DNA of 64,000 nucleotides from Acidobacteriota bacterium. Its GTDB lineage: Bacteria; Acidobacteriota; Blastocatellia; Pyrinomonadales; Pyrinomonadaceae. Where the stretch lies: assembly GCA_025463125.1 (NCBI GenBank), contig JAOAPX010000136.1:1-64000 (forward strand), in the 5' to 3' direction. Numbering within the stretch: the first letter of the stretch is position 1; each line of letters opens with the position of its first letter. The position numbers were made by a program, and so were the translations under genes. This document shows positions 18,284 through 26,003 of this stretch, piece by piece. The notes under the pieces were generated by a model. The model saw only the letters and a program-made list of their open reading frames with translations. It made no database searches and was not told the origin of the DNA.

Positions 18284-18340
18284 GATAATACTACCAACCG
18301 AAATATCTGACAAAGATTTTGAGTCGAAATTTTTACAATT

Positions 18341-18880
18341 TTACTCGTTGCCAGTCGTTTCGGCGGTTTCAGCCGGAGCTTCGGTTGCAGGAGCTCCGCT
18401 TGCCGGCGAATCGGCTGCGGCGGCTGCGCCTTCGGCTTTTACGCTGACCGGAACCTGTAGAGAAACTTCGCGATGCAGCTTAATGCCGATCGTAAAATCT
18501 CCGGTTTCCTTGATCGCGTCTTTCATCACAATGCGGCGGCGGTCGATTTCATAACCTTTCGCGCGCAGCGCTTCGGCGATGTCCATCGTTGTAACCGAAC
18601 CGAAAAGAGTTCCGTGTTCACCGGCGCGGCGTTCAAACGATAATGCGATATCGCGCATTTGATCGGCTTGCGCTTCGGCGGTCGATTTTTCGGTTGCCGC
18701 TTTTTTAAGAAGCGCTTCGCGTTCCTGCTCGATTTGTTTTAAGTTTCCTTTTGTCGCCAAAGTTGCAAAACCCTGCGGTAAAAGGTAGTTTCGTGCATAA
18801 CCGGCTTTAACCTTAACGATTTCGCCGCGTCCGCCGACGTTATCCACATCTTCGCGTAAAAGAATTTTTGTACTTGCCAT
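18341..18880 (-). CDS. rplI: 50S ribosomal protein bL9
   Basis: A 179-residue ribosomal protein that spans the L1 stalk base. The N-domain VILREDVDNVG-like motif (here TKILLREDVDNVGGRGEIVKV), the NYLLPQGFA motif and the long connecting helix are all present. It is about 30 residues longer than usual, because of an Ala/Pro/Glu/Thr-rich low-complexity tail (from about residue 150, AEGAAAAADSPASG onward). A similar tail type occurs on rpsA in this window. GGAG precedes the ATG. It is in the rpsF-rpsR-rplI operon. Confidence 0.96.
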   Translation of the reverse strand: MASTKILLREDVDNVGGRGEIVKVKAGYARNYLLPQGFATLATKGNLKQIEQEREALLKKAATEKSTAEAQADQMRDIALSFERRAGEHGTLFGSVTTMDIAEALRAKGYEIDRRRIVMKDAIKETGDFTIGIKLHREVSLQVPVSVKAEGAAAAADSPASGAPATEAPAETAETTGNE

Positions 18881-18899
18881 AATTTTGAAAATCTCCTAT

Positions 18900-19187
18900 T
18901 TAGTCCGCTACGAACGGCAACAAAGCCATTGCGCGCGCGCGTTTGATCGCTTTGGCGATTCGGCGCTGGTCTTTGGCGGAAATACCGGATATGCGGCGCG
19001 GCATAATTTTTCCGCGTTCGGGAATATACTGCTTTAAATAATCAACGTCTTTCCAATCTACATAGTCTGGAACGACCTGGCGCGGACGGCGACGCTGAAA
19101 ACGACGAGGCATTTTTTCTGCGAATTCCTGATCAATGCCCGTATCAATATCTCTAACTTCTGGTGTATCTCTTTCGTATTCTGCCAT
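18900..19187 (-). CDS. rpsR: 30S ribosomal protein bS18
   Basis: A 95-residue small-subunit protein that pairs with bS6 on the platform. The C-terminal core ([21 protein letters not shown], then [21 protein letters not shown]) is classic S18. This is a cysteine-free (non-zinc) form with an N-terminal acidic extension of about 25 residues ([17 protein letters not shown]). TACGGAG lies eight bases before the ATG. It sits 21 bp after rpsF and 19 bp before rplI. Confidence 0.97.
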   Translation of the reverse strand: MAEYERDTPEVRDIDTGIDQEFAEKMPRRFQRRRPRQVVPDYVDWKDVDYLKQYIPERGKIMPRRISGISAKDQRRIAKAIKRARAMALLPFVAD

Positions 19188-19208
19188 TTTTAACTCCGTA
19201 TTATTGAT

Positions 19209-19622
19209 TTACTGGGCATTACTTGCCGTGTCTGCTTCATTCTGATCGTTGCTCGGTTTATTGCGGAATGAGGCGCGTTTGGATGCTTTGTTTTCGCGTT
19301 TGTTGCGTTTTTTGTCCGCAGCTTTGCGATCTTCATCGACACGAACGGTCATATAACGCAGGATAGCGTCGTTTACGCGCATTCTGCGCTCGATTTCAGC
19401 GATTTCCTGTCCCGAACCTTCGATTTCAAATAAGACGTAATAGCCTTCTTTCTTTTTGTTAATCGGGTAGGCAAGACGGCGGCGACCGATATCGTCTGTT
19501 CTGACAATCGTTCCGCCTTCGTTCTGCACAAGAGTTGTGACCGTTTCGTTAACTTTTCCTACTACATCATCCGCCGTTTCCGGATCGGCGATATACATTA
19601 CTTCGTATGTTCTGTTTGCCAA
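19209..19622 (-). CDS. rpsF: 30S ribosomal protein bS6 (TTG start)
   Basis: A 137-residue S6 with the opening LANRTYEVMYIADPETADD and core YPINKKKEGYYVLFEIEGSG, plus a Lys/Arg-rich C-terminal tail (AADKKRNKRENKASKRASF). The frame runs upstream to 19715, but a textbook GGAGG at 19631-19635 lies eight bases before TTG at 19622, exactly where S6 homologues begin, so this start is chosen. First gene of rpsF-rpsR-rplI. A hairpin in its leader may be a regulatory element. Confidence 0.96.
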   Translation of the reverse strand: MANRTYEVMYIADPETADDVVGKVNETVTTLVQNEGGTIVRTDDIGRRRLAYPINKKKEGYYVLFEIEGSGQEIAEIERRMRVNDAILRYMTVRVDEDRKAADKKRNKRENKASKRASFRNKPSNDQNEADTASNAQ

Positions 19623-19691
19623 TTTCTTATCCTCCTTTTGGCTTTCGAGCCGCAATATATTGAAAATTGCAGCAAGAAGGGGTTTTTTATT

Positions 19692-19739
19692 AAAACCGGG
19701 CGGCGAAAAGCACATTAAAACTTTTCACTCGCCGGTTTT
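19692..19739 (-). promoter_or_regulatory. Hairpin in the rpsF leader: terminator or S6:S18 autoregulatory element
   Basis: A long imperfect stem lies between pth and rpsF: AACCGG outer pairs, an asymmetric internal loop with CCG on its 3' side, then GAAAAG/CTTTTC and a loop of about ten bases. A CCG-containing bulge is the known hallmark of the S6:S18 leader RNA that represses rpsF operons. The position fits that role, but a terminator for the prs-rplY-pth transcript is the simple alternative. Confidence 0.4.
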
Positions 19740-19744
19740 CGTTA

Positions 19745-20329
19745 TTAGTTAAACTGCGCCATCGCCTTTTCAACGCCGCTTGAAATAACGGCGCGAACCG
19801 CTTCGGCGCTTTTCTCTAAAACTTCTTCAATCGTTTCCATTTCGGTTTTGGAAAATTTTTCCAAAACAAAATTTTTCGTGTTACTGATCGAATGTTCCGG
19901 CTGAATACCAATCCGAAGCCGTATAAATTCGTCGTTTCCGAGACAGCTTATAATCGATTTCAAACCGTTGTGACCGCCGGCGGAGCCTTTTCCGCGAAGC
20001 CGGAGCGTGCCGACGGGCAAAGCCAGATCATCGGTTACGACGATCAGCTTTTTCGCCGTTCGCTCTGATTTCCTGAGCAGGCAGTTTATCGATTCACCGC
20101 TTAAATTCATAAAAGTCTGCGGTTTCACAAGTTCTGCTTTTTGCCCTTCGATTTCAGCGCGTCCGATCAAGGCGCGGCATTCTTCGCGCTTGACCTGCGT
20201 TTGCACCTCGCGCGCCAAATTATCAATCAGCATAAAGCCTAGATTGTGGCGCGTTCGCTCGTACTGCGTGCCCGGATTTCCAAGCCCGACGATCAGCCAA
20301 TTTTTATCGGAAAGCGCGTCTGTAATCAT
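19745..20329 (-). CDS. pth: Peptidyl-tRNA hydrolase
   Basis: A 194-residue enzyme that recycles peptidyl-tRNA dropped from ribosomes. Signature motifs: GLGNPGTQYERTRHNLGF (catalytic His in the RHN segment), KPQTFMNLSG, VVTDDLALPVG and GGHNGLKSI. Length is normal. It sits between rplY (upstream, 37 bp away) and rpsF, the usual bacterial order. Confidence 0.97.
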   Translation of the reverse strand: MITDALSDKNWLIVGLGNPGTQYERTRHNLGFMLIDNLAREVQTQVKREECRALIGRAEIEGQKAELVKPQTFMNLSGESINCLLRKSERTAKKLIVVTDDLALPVGTLRLRGKGSAGGHNGLKSIISCLGNDEFIRLRIGIQPEHSISNTKNFVLEKFSKTEMETIEEVLEKSAEAVRAVISSGVEKAMAQFN

Positions 20330-20366
20330 TTGAAAAATATATCTTTGAATCGCCTTCCGTAAAAAA

Positions 20367-21005
20367 TTATGCTTTATCTTCGCCCGGCTGATCGACCAAT
20401 TCCGGTTCGCCTGCAGATCCGGTTTGCGGTTCGAGTTCTTCTTCTTTAATGAGAACGATGGAAGCCAAAACGGTTTCCGCGTCTTCTTGAACTTCGATTC
20501 CTTTGCCGAATTCTACATCCGAAACGTGAATTGATTCGCCGACATTCAAGTTGGTCACGTCAATTTCAATGGCGTTCGGCGTATTTGCCGGTTCGCACAA
20601 AACCTTGATTTCATGCAAGGGCTGATTTAATACGGCGCCTTCTTCGGCAAGACCCGCCGCTTCGCCGATAAGATGAACCGGTACGGTCATTTCAATTCTC
20701 TCGCCTTTAGCAAAGCGACGTAAATCGGCGTGAACGAGGCGACCGTGAATGGAATCGATCTGGCGATCCTGAAAAATCACGTCAACCAAGCCTTCATTTG
20801 CCACGTCGATTGAAAACACGGTGTTAACGCCGGTTTCGGTTCGCAAAATAGCAGCTAAATCTTTCAATTCGGCGCTTAATGCTACGCTTTCAGTGCCGCC
20901 GCCGTAAATCACGACCGGTACTTTGCCTTGCTGGCGCATCCGACGCGAATCGTTTTTTCCGCGACCTTCTCTTTTTTCTGCTTTTACAGTAAATTTGTCT
21001 GCCAT
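20367..21005 (-). CDS. rplY: 50S ribosomal protein bL25 (general stress protein Ctc type)
   Basis: A 212-residue long-form L25 that binds 5S rRNA. The N-domain (KREGRGKNDSRRMRQQGKVPVVIYGG) and beta-barrel C-domain (EGAVLNQPLHEIKVLCEPANTPNAIEIDVTNL-like, split by loops) are present, with a short acidic tail. The gene lies between prs and pth, as in many phyla. Its upstream region holds two interleaved AT-rich stems. Confidence 0.95.
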   Translation of the reverse strand: MADKFTVKAEKREGRGKNDSRRMRQQGKVPVVIYGGGTESVALSAELKDLAAILRTETGVNTVFSIDVANEGLVDVIFQDRQIDSIHGRLVHADLRRFAKGERIEMTVPVHLIGEAAGLAEEGAVLNQPLHEIKVLCEPANTPNAIEIDVTNLNVGESIHVSDVEFGKGIEVQEDAETVLASIVLIKEEELEPQTGSAGEPELVDQPGEDKA

Positions 21006-21022
21006 AACTTTATTGAGTAAAA

Positions 21023-21075
21023 ATTAAAAATTAGAAATGCAAAATAAATCCTATCTAATTTTTAATTTTGCATTT
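21023..21075 (-). repeat. Two interleaved AT-rich inverted repeats between prs and rplY
   Basis: Stem A (21023-21035 with 21054-21066, 13 bp perfect) and stem B (21035-21045 with 21065-21075, 11 bp perfect) are interleaved in A-B-A'-B' order. An RNA can therefore fold one or the other, or a pseudoknot. The element sits directly after the prs stop and before the rplY start. It could be a terminator, or a switch governing rplY. Confidence 0.55.
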
Positions 21076-21079
21076 TTAA

Positions 21080-22036
21080 TTAAATAAAAAGTGATGAAAC
21101 GCTGGTTTCATCGTGTATTGATCTGATAGCCGAAGCCAACAATTTATCGACGTTCAGCACTTCTATCCGGTTTTCGGCTCGAAGCGCTTCGCCTTTTTCG
21201 CACAACGGAATCGAGTTTGTGACGATAACTTTTTTAATATGCGAGGCGGAAATGTTATCAATCGCTCCGCCGGAAAATACCGCGTGCGAGAAACACGCGT
21301 AAATTTCCTTTGCGCCGTTTTCGTGCAGCGCTTTTGCAACTTTGCAAATCGTGCCGCCCGTGTCGCACATATCGTCAACTATCAAACAGTTTTTGCCGCG
21401 AACATCGCCGACGACGTTCATCACTTCAGCCACGTTCGCTTTTTCGCGGCGCTTATCGACCAGAGCCAATCCGGCATCGAGGCGTTTCGCATAAGCTCGG
21501 GCGCGCTCGGCTCCGCCCGTGTCCGGCGCGACGACAATTAAATTTTCAATCGGATTATGCTGAAAATATTCAACAAAAACCGGAGCGGCGTATAAATGAT
21601 CGACCGGGATATCAAAAAATCCCTGAATCTGCGAAGCGTGCAAATCAACGGTTAAAACCCTGTGAGCTCCGGCTTTCGTAATCAGATTCGCGATCAATTT
21701 TGCCGCGATCGGAACGCGCGGGCGATCTTTTTTATCAGAGCGCGCGTAACCGAAATATGGAATTACCGCCGTAACTCTTTCCGCCGAAGACCGGACGAAA
21801 GTGTCGATCATAATCAGAAGTTCCATTAAATTCTGATCCGTCGGCGGACATGTCGGCTGAATTATGAAAACGTCCATTCCGCGGATGTTCTCGCCGATTT
21901 GAAAATTAAACTCTCCGTCGGAGAATCTGTCGGTAGTCGATTTACCTAAATCACAACTTAATTGCCGACAAATATCTTCGGCTAATAAACGATGCGCATT
22001 GCCCGAAAAAACTTTGATGCTGCCCGGAACACTCAT
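21080..22036 (-). CDS. prs: Ribose-phosphate pyrophosphokinase (PRPP synthetase)
   Basis: A 318-residue class I enzyme making PRPP from ribose-5-phosphate and ATP for nucleotide, His and Trp synthesis. Motifs: KVFSGNAHRLLAEDI at the start, FSDGEFNFQIGENIRG, PYFGYARSDKK, the metal/PRPP loop LTVDLHASQIQGFFDIPVDHLY and the ribose-5-phosphate site VDDMCDTGGTI. Full length. Its order after ispE and tRNA-Gln and before rplY-pth is widely conserved. Confidence 0.97.
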   Translation of the reverse strand: MSVPGSIKVFSGNAHRLLAEDICRQLSCDLGKSTTDRFSDGEFNFQIGENIRGMDVFIIQPTCPPTDQNLMELLIMIDTFVRSSAERVTAVIPYFGYARSDKKDRPRVPIAAKLIANLITKAGAHRVLTVDLHASQIQGFFDIPVDHLYAAPVFVEYFQHNPIENLIVVAPDTGGAERARAYAKRLDAGLALVDKRREKANVAEVMNVVGDVRGKNCLIVDDMCDTGGTICKVAKALHENGAKEIYACFSHAVFSGGAIDNISASHIKKVIVTNSIPLCEKGEALRAENRIEVLNVDKLLASAIRSIHDETSVSSLFI

Positions 22037-22131
22037 TCAGTTTCAGATTTTAAATTATCGATTCCGGATGCCGAATTTTTATATTTTTTATAAAAAACAA
22101 ATTCGTCAGCCCGAACCTCGTATAAATATTA

Positions 22132-22170
22132 AATAAAAAACGAGCAACTTTATTGCAAAAATTGCTCGTT
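22132..22170 (-). terminator. Intrinsic terminator after tRNA-Gln(UUG)
   Basis: A nine-bp stem AACGAGCAA (22139-22147) with TTGCTCGTT (22162-22170), followed on the minus strand by a T-rich tail. It separates the tRNA from prs. Confidence 0.75.
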
Positions 22171-22182
22171 CCGATTAAAAAA

Positions 22183-22257
22183 TGGCTGGGGCGAAAGGAT
22201 TCGAACCTATGAATGCCGGAACCAAAAACCGGTGCCTTACCACTTGGCTACGCCCCA
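22183..22257 (-). tRNA. tRNA-Gln (anticodon UUG), CCA encoded
   Basis: A 75-nt cloverleaf: acceptor UGGGGCG/CGCCCCA, D-arm GCCAAGUGGUAAGGC, anticodon loop UUUUGGU with UUG at 34-36, T-arm UAGGUUCGAAUCCUU-like and encoded CCA. Together with the CUG tRNA at 6.5 kb it covers both glutamine codons. As in that tRNA, 31-39 is a U-U mismatch and base 37 is G. Confidence 0.96.
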
Positions 22258-22276
22258 ATACAAAAATTTTCAGAAA

Positions 22277-23272
22277 CTAATCGGAAGCAAACCGGTCCAC
22301 TAATTTTAGTGATTCGCGGTATTCGTTCCGCGAAACGGTTGCTACGGCAAACTTTCGCCAGTTTGTTTCGTTCTCAAGGGCTTTTAATGTCGCTTGCCGT
22401 GTTTCTTCTTTATCAAAGATTGCGAAAACGCTTGCTCCGCTTCCGCTTAAGTTAGCCTGGATTGCTCCGCATCTCAGAAGTTTTTCTTTGACGCGCTCAA
22501 TTTCGGGCTGAACTGCGAAAACACTCGGTTCAAAATCGTTTTTCAACTGTGCCTGAGACGAACTGAAATTTTCAGCTTCATTTCGGCAAATTTTGAGAAT
22601 ACTTTTTGAGTCAAGCTTTGTCAAGTGAGGCGCGTTGAGCCGGGCGAAGGCGTCGCGCGTCGAAACGTCTATCGACGGGGTTATAATTAATAGAAATTTT
22701 TCTCGGGCGTCATTTACCGGCGTAATCTCGGTTCCTCGCCCGGCTCCGAGCGCCGTTCCGCCGTAAAAGAAAAAAGGAACGTCCGAGCCGATTGCTCTGC
22801 CGATCTCCGTTAAAATTTCAAGCTTTAAATTTAACTTCCAAAGCTTTGCCAGCCCCATCAGCGCGACAGCCGCGTTTGACGAGCCGCCGCCGAGACCGCC
22901 GGGCGCGGGAATACGTTTTTCCAGGTGAATTGCCGCGCCGCTTTTCAACGCATATTTTTCGCCCAGAACTTTTGCCGCCCTGACAATGAGATTTGTTTCA
23001 TCGACGGGAACGGACGAATTACTGCACGTCAAAGTAATTTCCTTTGATTCGGAAAAAGTTAAATCGTCGCGCAGCGAAACGGTTTGAAAAAGCGTGCAAA
23101 GCTCGTGGAACCCGTCTTCGCGTTTGCCTAAAACGCGAAGATACCAATTAATCTTGGCAAACGATGGCAGCGTAAAAGAATTATCCGGCACGGCTAAAGC
23201 ATAAAAAATGCTTTTGTTTACGGCAAGCGATAAAAAACGAAATGTGAAAAACCAGTAACTGAAAGCGGACAA
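22277..23272 (-). CDS. ispE: 4-diphosphocytidyl-2-C-methyl-D-erythritol kinase
   Basis: A GHMP kinase of the non-mevalonate isoprenoid pathway. FAKINWYLRVLGKREDGFHEL matches the N-terminal AKINLxL signature, PGGLGGGSSNAAVAL is the ATP-binding GHMP loop, and NLSGSGASVFAIF is the C-terminal motif. The frame opens with a TTG at 23272 and has no ATG. The catalytic domain only begins about 35 residues in, so the true start may be the GTG about 27 codons downstream. It lies upstream of tRNA-Gln and prs in the usual order. Confidence 0.94.
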   Translation of the reverse strand: MSAFSYWFFTFRFLSLAVNKSIFYALAVPDNSFTLPSFAKINWYLRVLGKREDGFHELCTLFQTVSLRDDLTFSESKEITLTCSNSSVPVDETNLIVRAAKVLGEKYALKSGAAIHLEKRIPAPGGLGGGSSNAAVALMGLAKLWKLNLKLEILTEIGRAIGSDVPFFFYGGTALGAGRGTEITPVNDAREKFLLIITPSIDVSTRDAFARLNAPHLTKLDSKSILKICRNEAENFSSSQAQLKNDFEPSVFAVQPEIERVKEKLLRCGAIQANLSGSGASVFAIFDKEETRQATLKALENETNWRKFAVATVSRNEYRESLKLVDRFASD

Positions 23273-23327
23273 TTGAAAAAAAAGTTGAGCCGTTGAATAT
23301 AAAAAACTTCATTTATCATTCGTTTTC

Positions 23328-23381
23328 CACTTTTCACTTTCCACTTTCCACTTTTCACTTTTCACTTTTCACTTTTCACTA
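23328..23381. repeat. Heptamer-type direct repeats between the CAP gene and ispE
   Basis: A run of alternating CTTTTCA and CTTTCCA units (about seven to eight copies of 7 bp, reading AGTGAAA/AGTGGAA on the minus strand). The array touches the stop of the CAP gene and ends before ispE. The spacing is too short and the units too small for CRISPR. It is microsatellite-like. Confidence 0.75.
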
Positions 23382-23978
23382 TTTCAAAATAAATACCTGG
23401 GTTAAATAATAAGTGCCTTCTTCGGTTACGGCGATTCCGATGGCTGATTGCCGCCATTCTTTGTTCAGAAGATTTTGCTTGTGCTTGGGCGACTGCATCC
23501 AGCGTTCGACGGCGAATTCGATCGGCTGCTCGTAGCCCCGGTTATAAGCGATATTTTCGCCGATCGCGCGCCATCGGTTTAAGCCTATCTTATCGGCGCG
23601 CTCGCTGACGTCCGAGCCGTCGTTTCCGGAATGGCTGAAAAATTTATTTTTTGCCATATCCTGCGAATGAAGCCGCGCGACTTTTGCGACCTGCTCATTC
23701 CATTCGAGCGGTTCCAAGCCTTTTTCGCGCCGTTTTTCATTAATCAGGTTAAACGCCTCGCGCTCAAGTTCGAAAACCGTTCGCGGCGAAGAATTTTTTA
23801 ATTTCGCTTTATCTTTATCGACAATAATTCGCGGGCGCGAAATGTTCGTGTTTTTATCGTTGAAATGATTTAATGTTGAATTAAAATTGATTGCCGAAAA
23901 TCCGGTTTGCGCTTTTAAATCTGCGGATATCGCAGCAAACAAAAAGAATATCAGACAAAAATAGACGGGAAATTTCAT
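23379..23978 (-). CDS. Secreted CAP-domain (SCP/PR-1-like) protein
   Basis: A 199-residue exported protein: a signal peptide at residues 1-23 (ending LKAQ), a short linker, then a CAP domain from about 70 to the end. Characteristic segments: LINEKRREKGLEPLEWNEQVAKVA, HSQDMAKNKFFSHSG with the pocket His, IGENIAY and VERWMQSPKHKQNLLN. Bacterial CAP proteins are widespread and mostly without a known role (proposed in envelope or calcium/lipid binding). It stands alone. Confidence 0.9.
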   Translation of the reverse strand: MKFPVYFCLIFFLFAAISADLKAQTGFSAINFNSTLNHFNDKNTNISRPRIIVDKDKAKLKNSSPRTVFELEREAFNLINEKRREKGLEPLEWNEQVAKVARLHSQDMAKNKFFSHSGNDGSDVSERADKIGLNRWRAIGENIAYNRGYEQPIEFAVERWMQSPKHKQNLLNKEWRQSAIGIAVTEEGTYYLTQVFILK

Positions 23979-24275
23979 TTATGACCTCACTTCGGCAGCC
24001 GGATTGTTTCAAAAAAAGAAACTCCAAAGCTTTGCAGTTGTTTTTGCAGGCTAACGCAAAAGCCATCCGCCCTTTTCGGATAAGGTTCGAATAAGTTTTA
24101 GTTGATTCGATGTATGCAGTTGCAGAATCACAAAGATTTGCTATTAATTGAAAATTTCCAATCGTTGGATAATTCCATAAAACACTTCAAAACAAGGTAG
24201 AATTTGTCAGGAAAAGTTATTATATTTTTGTTTCTACTTACTAACGGGCAAAAAACTGTTACTTACAAGTAAATT

Positions 24276-25484
24276 ATGAAAACAAAACACGTTCTATTTC
24301 TCTTATTGCTTTCGTCTTTTTTATTCGCCTGCGAAACCGATGTAGTCAGCAATCAAAACGCGGCGGCAACGAACGCGACGCCGATGACTAAACCGGTTTT
24401 GACCGAAAAAGGCGTTTACACGGCTGAACTCGTCACAACTCCTTCGGAAGTGAAAGCCGGGGAAAAAACCGATTTAACTTTTATCGTTAAAAATCCCGGC
24501 GGTGAAAAAATTAAGGATTTGCAGATTGTTCACGAAAAACCGATGCATCTTTTGATTGTTTCAAACGATCTGGACGAATTTTATCACGAGCACCCGGAAG
24601 CGCAGGCTGACGGCAGCTACAAAGCTTCTTTTACCTTTCCGAACGGCGGCGGTTATAAACTTTACACGGATTTCACGCCGTTCGATTCGAAACAGGTCGT
24701 TCACGATTTCGCGTTAAACGTCGGCGGAAACGCGCGCGCGGCAAAACCTCTGGTTCCCGACGCGAACTTTGAAAAAACCGTCGAAAATTTGCGCGTCGTT
24801 ATGAAACCGGACGGCAACCCGGAATCGGACAAAGAAATGATGCTTTCGTTTAATGTTTATGACGCGGCGACCAATCAGCCCGTCACCGATCTGGAAAACT
24901 ATCTCGGCGAAAAAGCTCATTTCGTCGTCGTCAGCAAAGATTTACAGGAATTTGTTCACGCGCATCCGATGTCGACCGACAATGCGAAAGCCGCCGAACA
25001 CTCGCACGCTTCGGCAACCGGACACGCGGGCGACGATAAAATGGCAAATCCGGCTGCGGCGGCAACCGTTTCGGCGCATATTACATTTCCGACCGCTTCG
25101 GTTTACAAAATCTGGGCGCAGTTCAAACGCAACGGGAAAGTTATCACAGTTCCGTTTACTGTTGACGTAAAACAAGGCGCCGAACAAAAAGGCATCGATA
25201 CGACAAACGTGAAAATTCCGGAAGGCGCGTTTAAGATCGTCGTCAGCAAAGACGGATTTACGCCGCAGGAAATTTCATTTAAGCAGGGACAGCCTTTAAA
25301 ACTGGCTTTTTACCGCGCCGACACGGAAAACTGCGCGAGCGAAGTGGTTTTCAAAGATTTAAATATCAAAAAGAAACTGCCGCTCGGCGAAGTCGTCACC
25401 GTCGACGTTCCGACCGACAAAGCCGGAGAATTTTCATTCGCCTGCGGAATGGATATGTATAAAGGCAAAGTTATCGTTCAATAA
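24276..25484 (+). CDS. Copper-associated lipoprotein with C-terminal cupredoxin domain
   Basis: A 402-residue protein. The signal ends in a lipobox (SFLFAC, Cys19), so it is probably membrane-anchored in the periplasm. Two Ig-like domains contain His-rich EFYHEHPEA and FVHAHPMS segments. The last 90 residues (from FKIVVSKDGFTPQEI) form a cupredoxin-like domain with candidate metal ligands in ENCASEV and FACGMDMYKG. This domain type recurs next to or inside copper P-type ATPases. A MerR regulator and a copper ATPase follow on the same strand, so it likely binds or hands over copper; the metal is inferred. Confidence 0.82.
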   Translation: MKTKHVLFLLLLSSFLFACETDVVSNQNAAATNATPMTKPVLTEKGVYTAELVTTPSEVKAGEKTDLTFIVKNPGGEKIKDLQIVHEKPMHLLIVSNDLDEFYHEHPEAQADGSYKASFTFPNGGGYKLYTDFTPFDSKQVVHDFALNVGGNARAAKPLVPDANFEKTVENLRVVMKPDGNPESDKEMMLSFNVYDAATNQPVTDLENYLGEKAHFVVVSKDLQEFVHAHPMSTDNAKAAEHSHASATGHAGDDKMANPAAAATVSAHITFPTASVYKIWAQFKRNGKVITVPFTVDVKQGAEQKGIDTTNVKIPEGAFKIVVSKDGFTPQEISFKQGQPLKLAFYRADTENCASEVVFKDLNIKKKLPLGEVVTVDVPTDKAGEFSFACGMDMYKGKVIVQ

Positions 25485-25521
25485 AAATGCAGAAAGAATC
25501 AATGAAAATGCGGAAAAAATT

Positions 25522-25938
25522 ATGATGACCGCCAGCGTTTTAGCAAAAAATGTCGATGTTCCGATTTATACGGTTCGTCATTACACGCGCATCGGGCTGC
25601 TTCAGCCTTCACGGCAAACCAGCAACGGCTACAAGATTTACAAGCCGTCCGATGCCGTTCGCCTCCGCTTTATTCTCGCCGCCAAGGAGCTGGGTTTTAC
25701 CCTTGCGGAAATCACGCAAATCCTCGACAAAGCCGAACACGGAAACTCGCCCTGCCCGTCGGTAAGAAAAATCATCGTTCACCACATCGAAGAAAATCGC
25801 CGCAAAATCAAAGAGCTGCAAAAACTTCAAAAGAAAATGGAAAACGCTTTGAAAAACTGGTCGAATATGCGCGATTCGATGCCTGACGGAACGTCCGTTT
25901 GTCATTTAATCGAGTCAGTCGCCGAAATTGAAAAATAA
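25522..25938 (+). CDS. MerR-family metal-responsive transcriptional regulator
   Basis: A 138-residue activator-repressor with an N-terminal winged helix (IYTVRHYTRIGLLQPSR, then NGYKIYKPSDAVRLRFI), a dimerisation coiled coil (about 85-115) and cysteines in SPCPS (about residue 78) and TSVCHL (near the C-terminus) that could bind metal. It lies 37 bp after the cupredoxin gene and 65 bp before the copper ATPase, whose promoter has a long spacer typical of MerR targets. A copper or general soft-metal sensor is the likely role. Confidence 0.88.
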   Translation: MMTASVLAKNVDVPIYTVRHYTRIGLLQPSRQTSNGYKIYKPSDAVRLRFILAAKELGFTLAEITQILDKAEHGNSPCPSVRKIIVHHIEENRRKIKELQKLQKKMENALKNWSNMRDSMPDGTSVCHLIESVAEIEK

Positions 25939-25941
25939 CGC

Positions 25942-25973
25942 TTGACCTGACACTCGCTGATAAGTTGTAGAAT
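25942..25973 (+). promoter_or_regulatory. Long-spacer, MerR-type promoter of the copper ATPase
   Basis: TTGACC at 25942-25947 and TAGAAT at 25968-25973 are separated by 20 bp, longer than the normal 17. MerR-family activators twist just such over-long (19-20 bp) spacers. A clear operator palindrome is not visible; CACT/AAGT halves are the only dyad-like parts. It lies directly between the MerR gene and the ATPase. Confidence 0.5.
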
Positions 25974-26003
25974 GTTTATAGATCGGTTTTACCAAAGGAA
26001 ATT

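Noticed and set aside
23328..23381. CRISPR-like array
   Set aside because: Units are only 7 bp with no unique spacers; it is a simple repeat.
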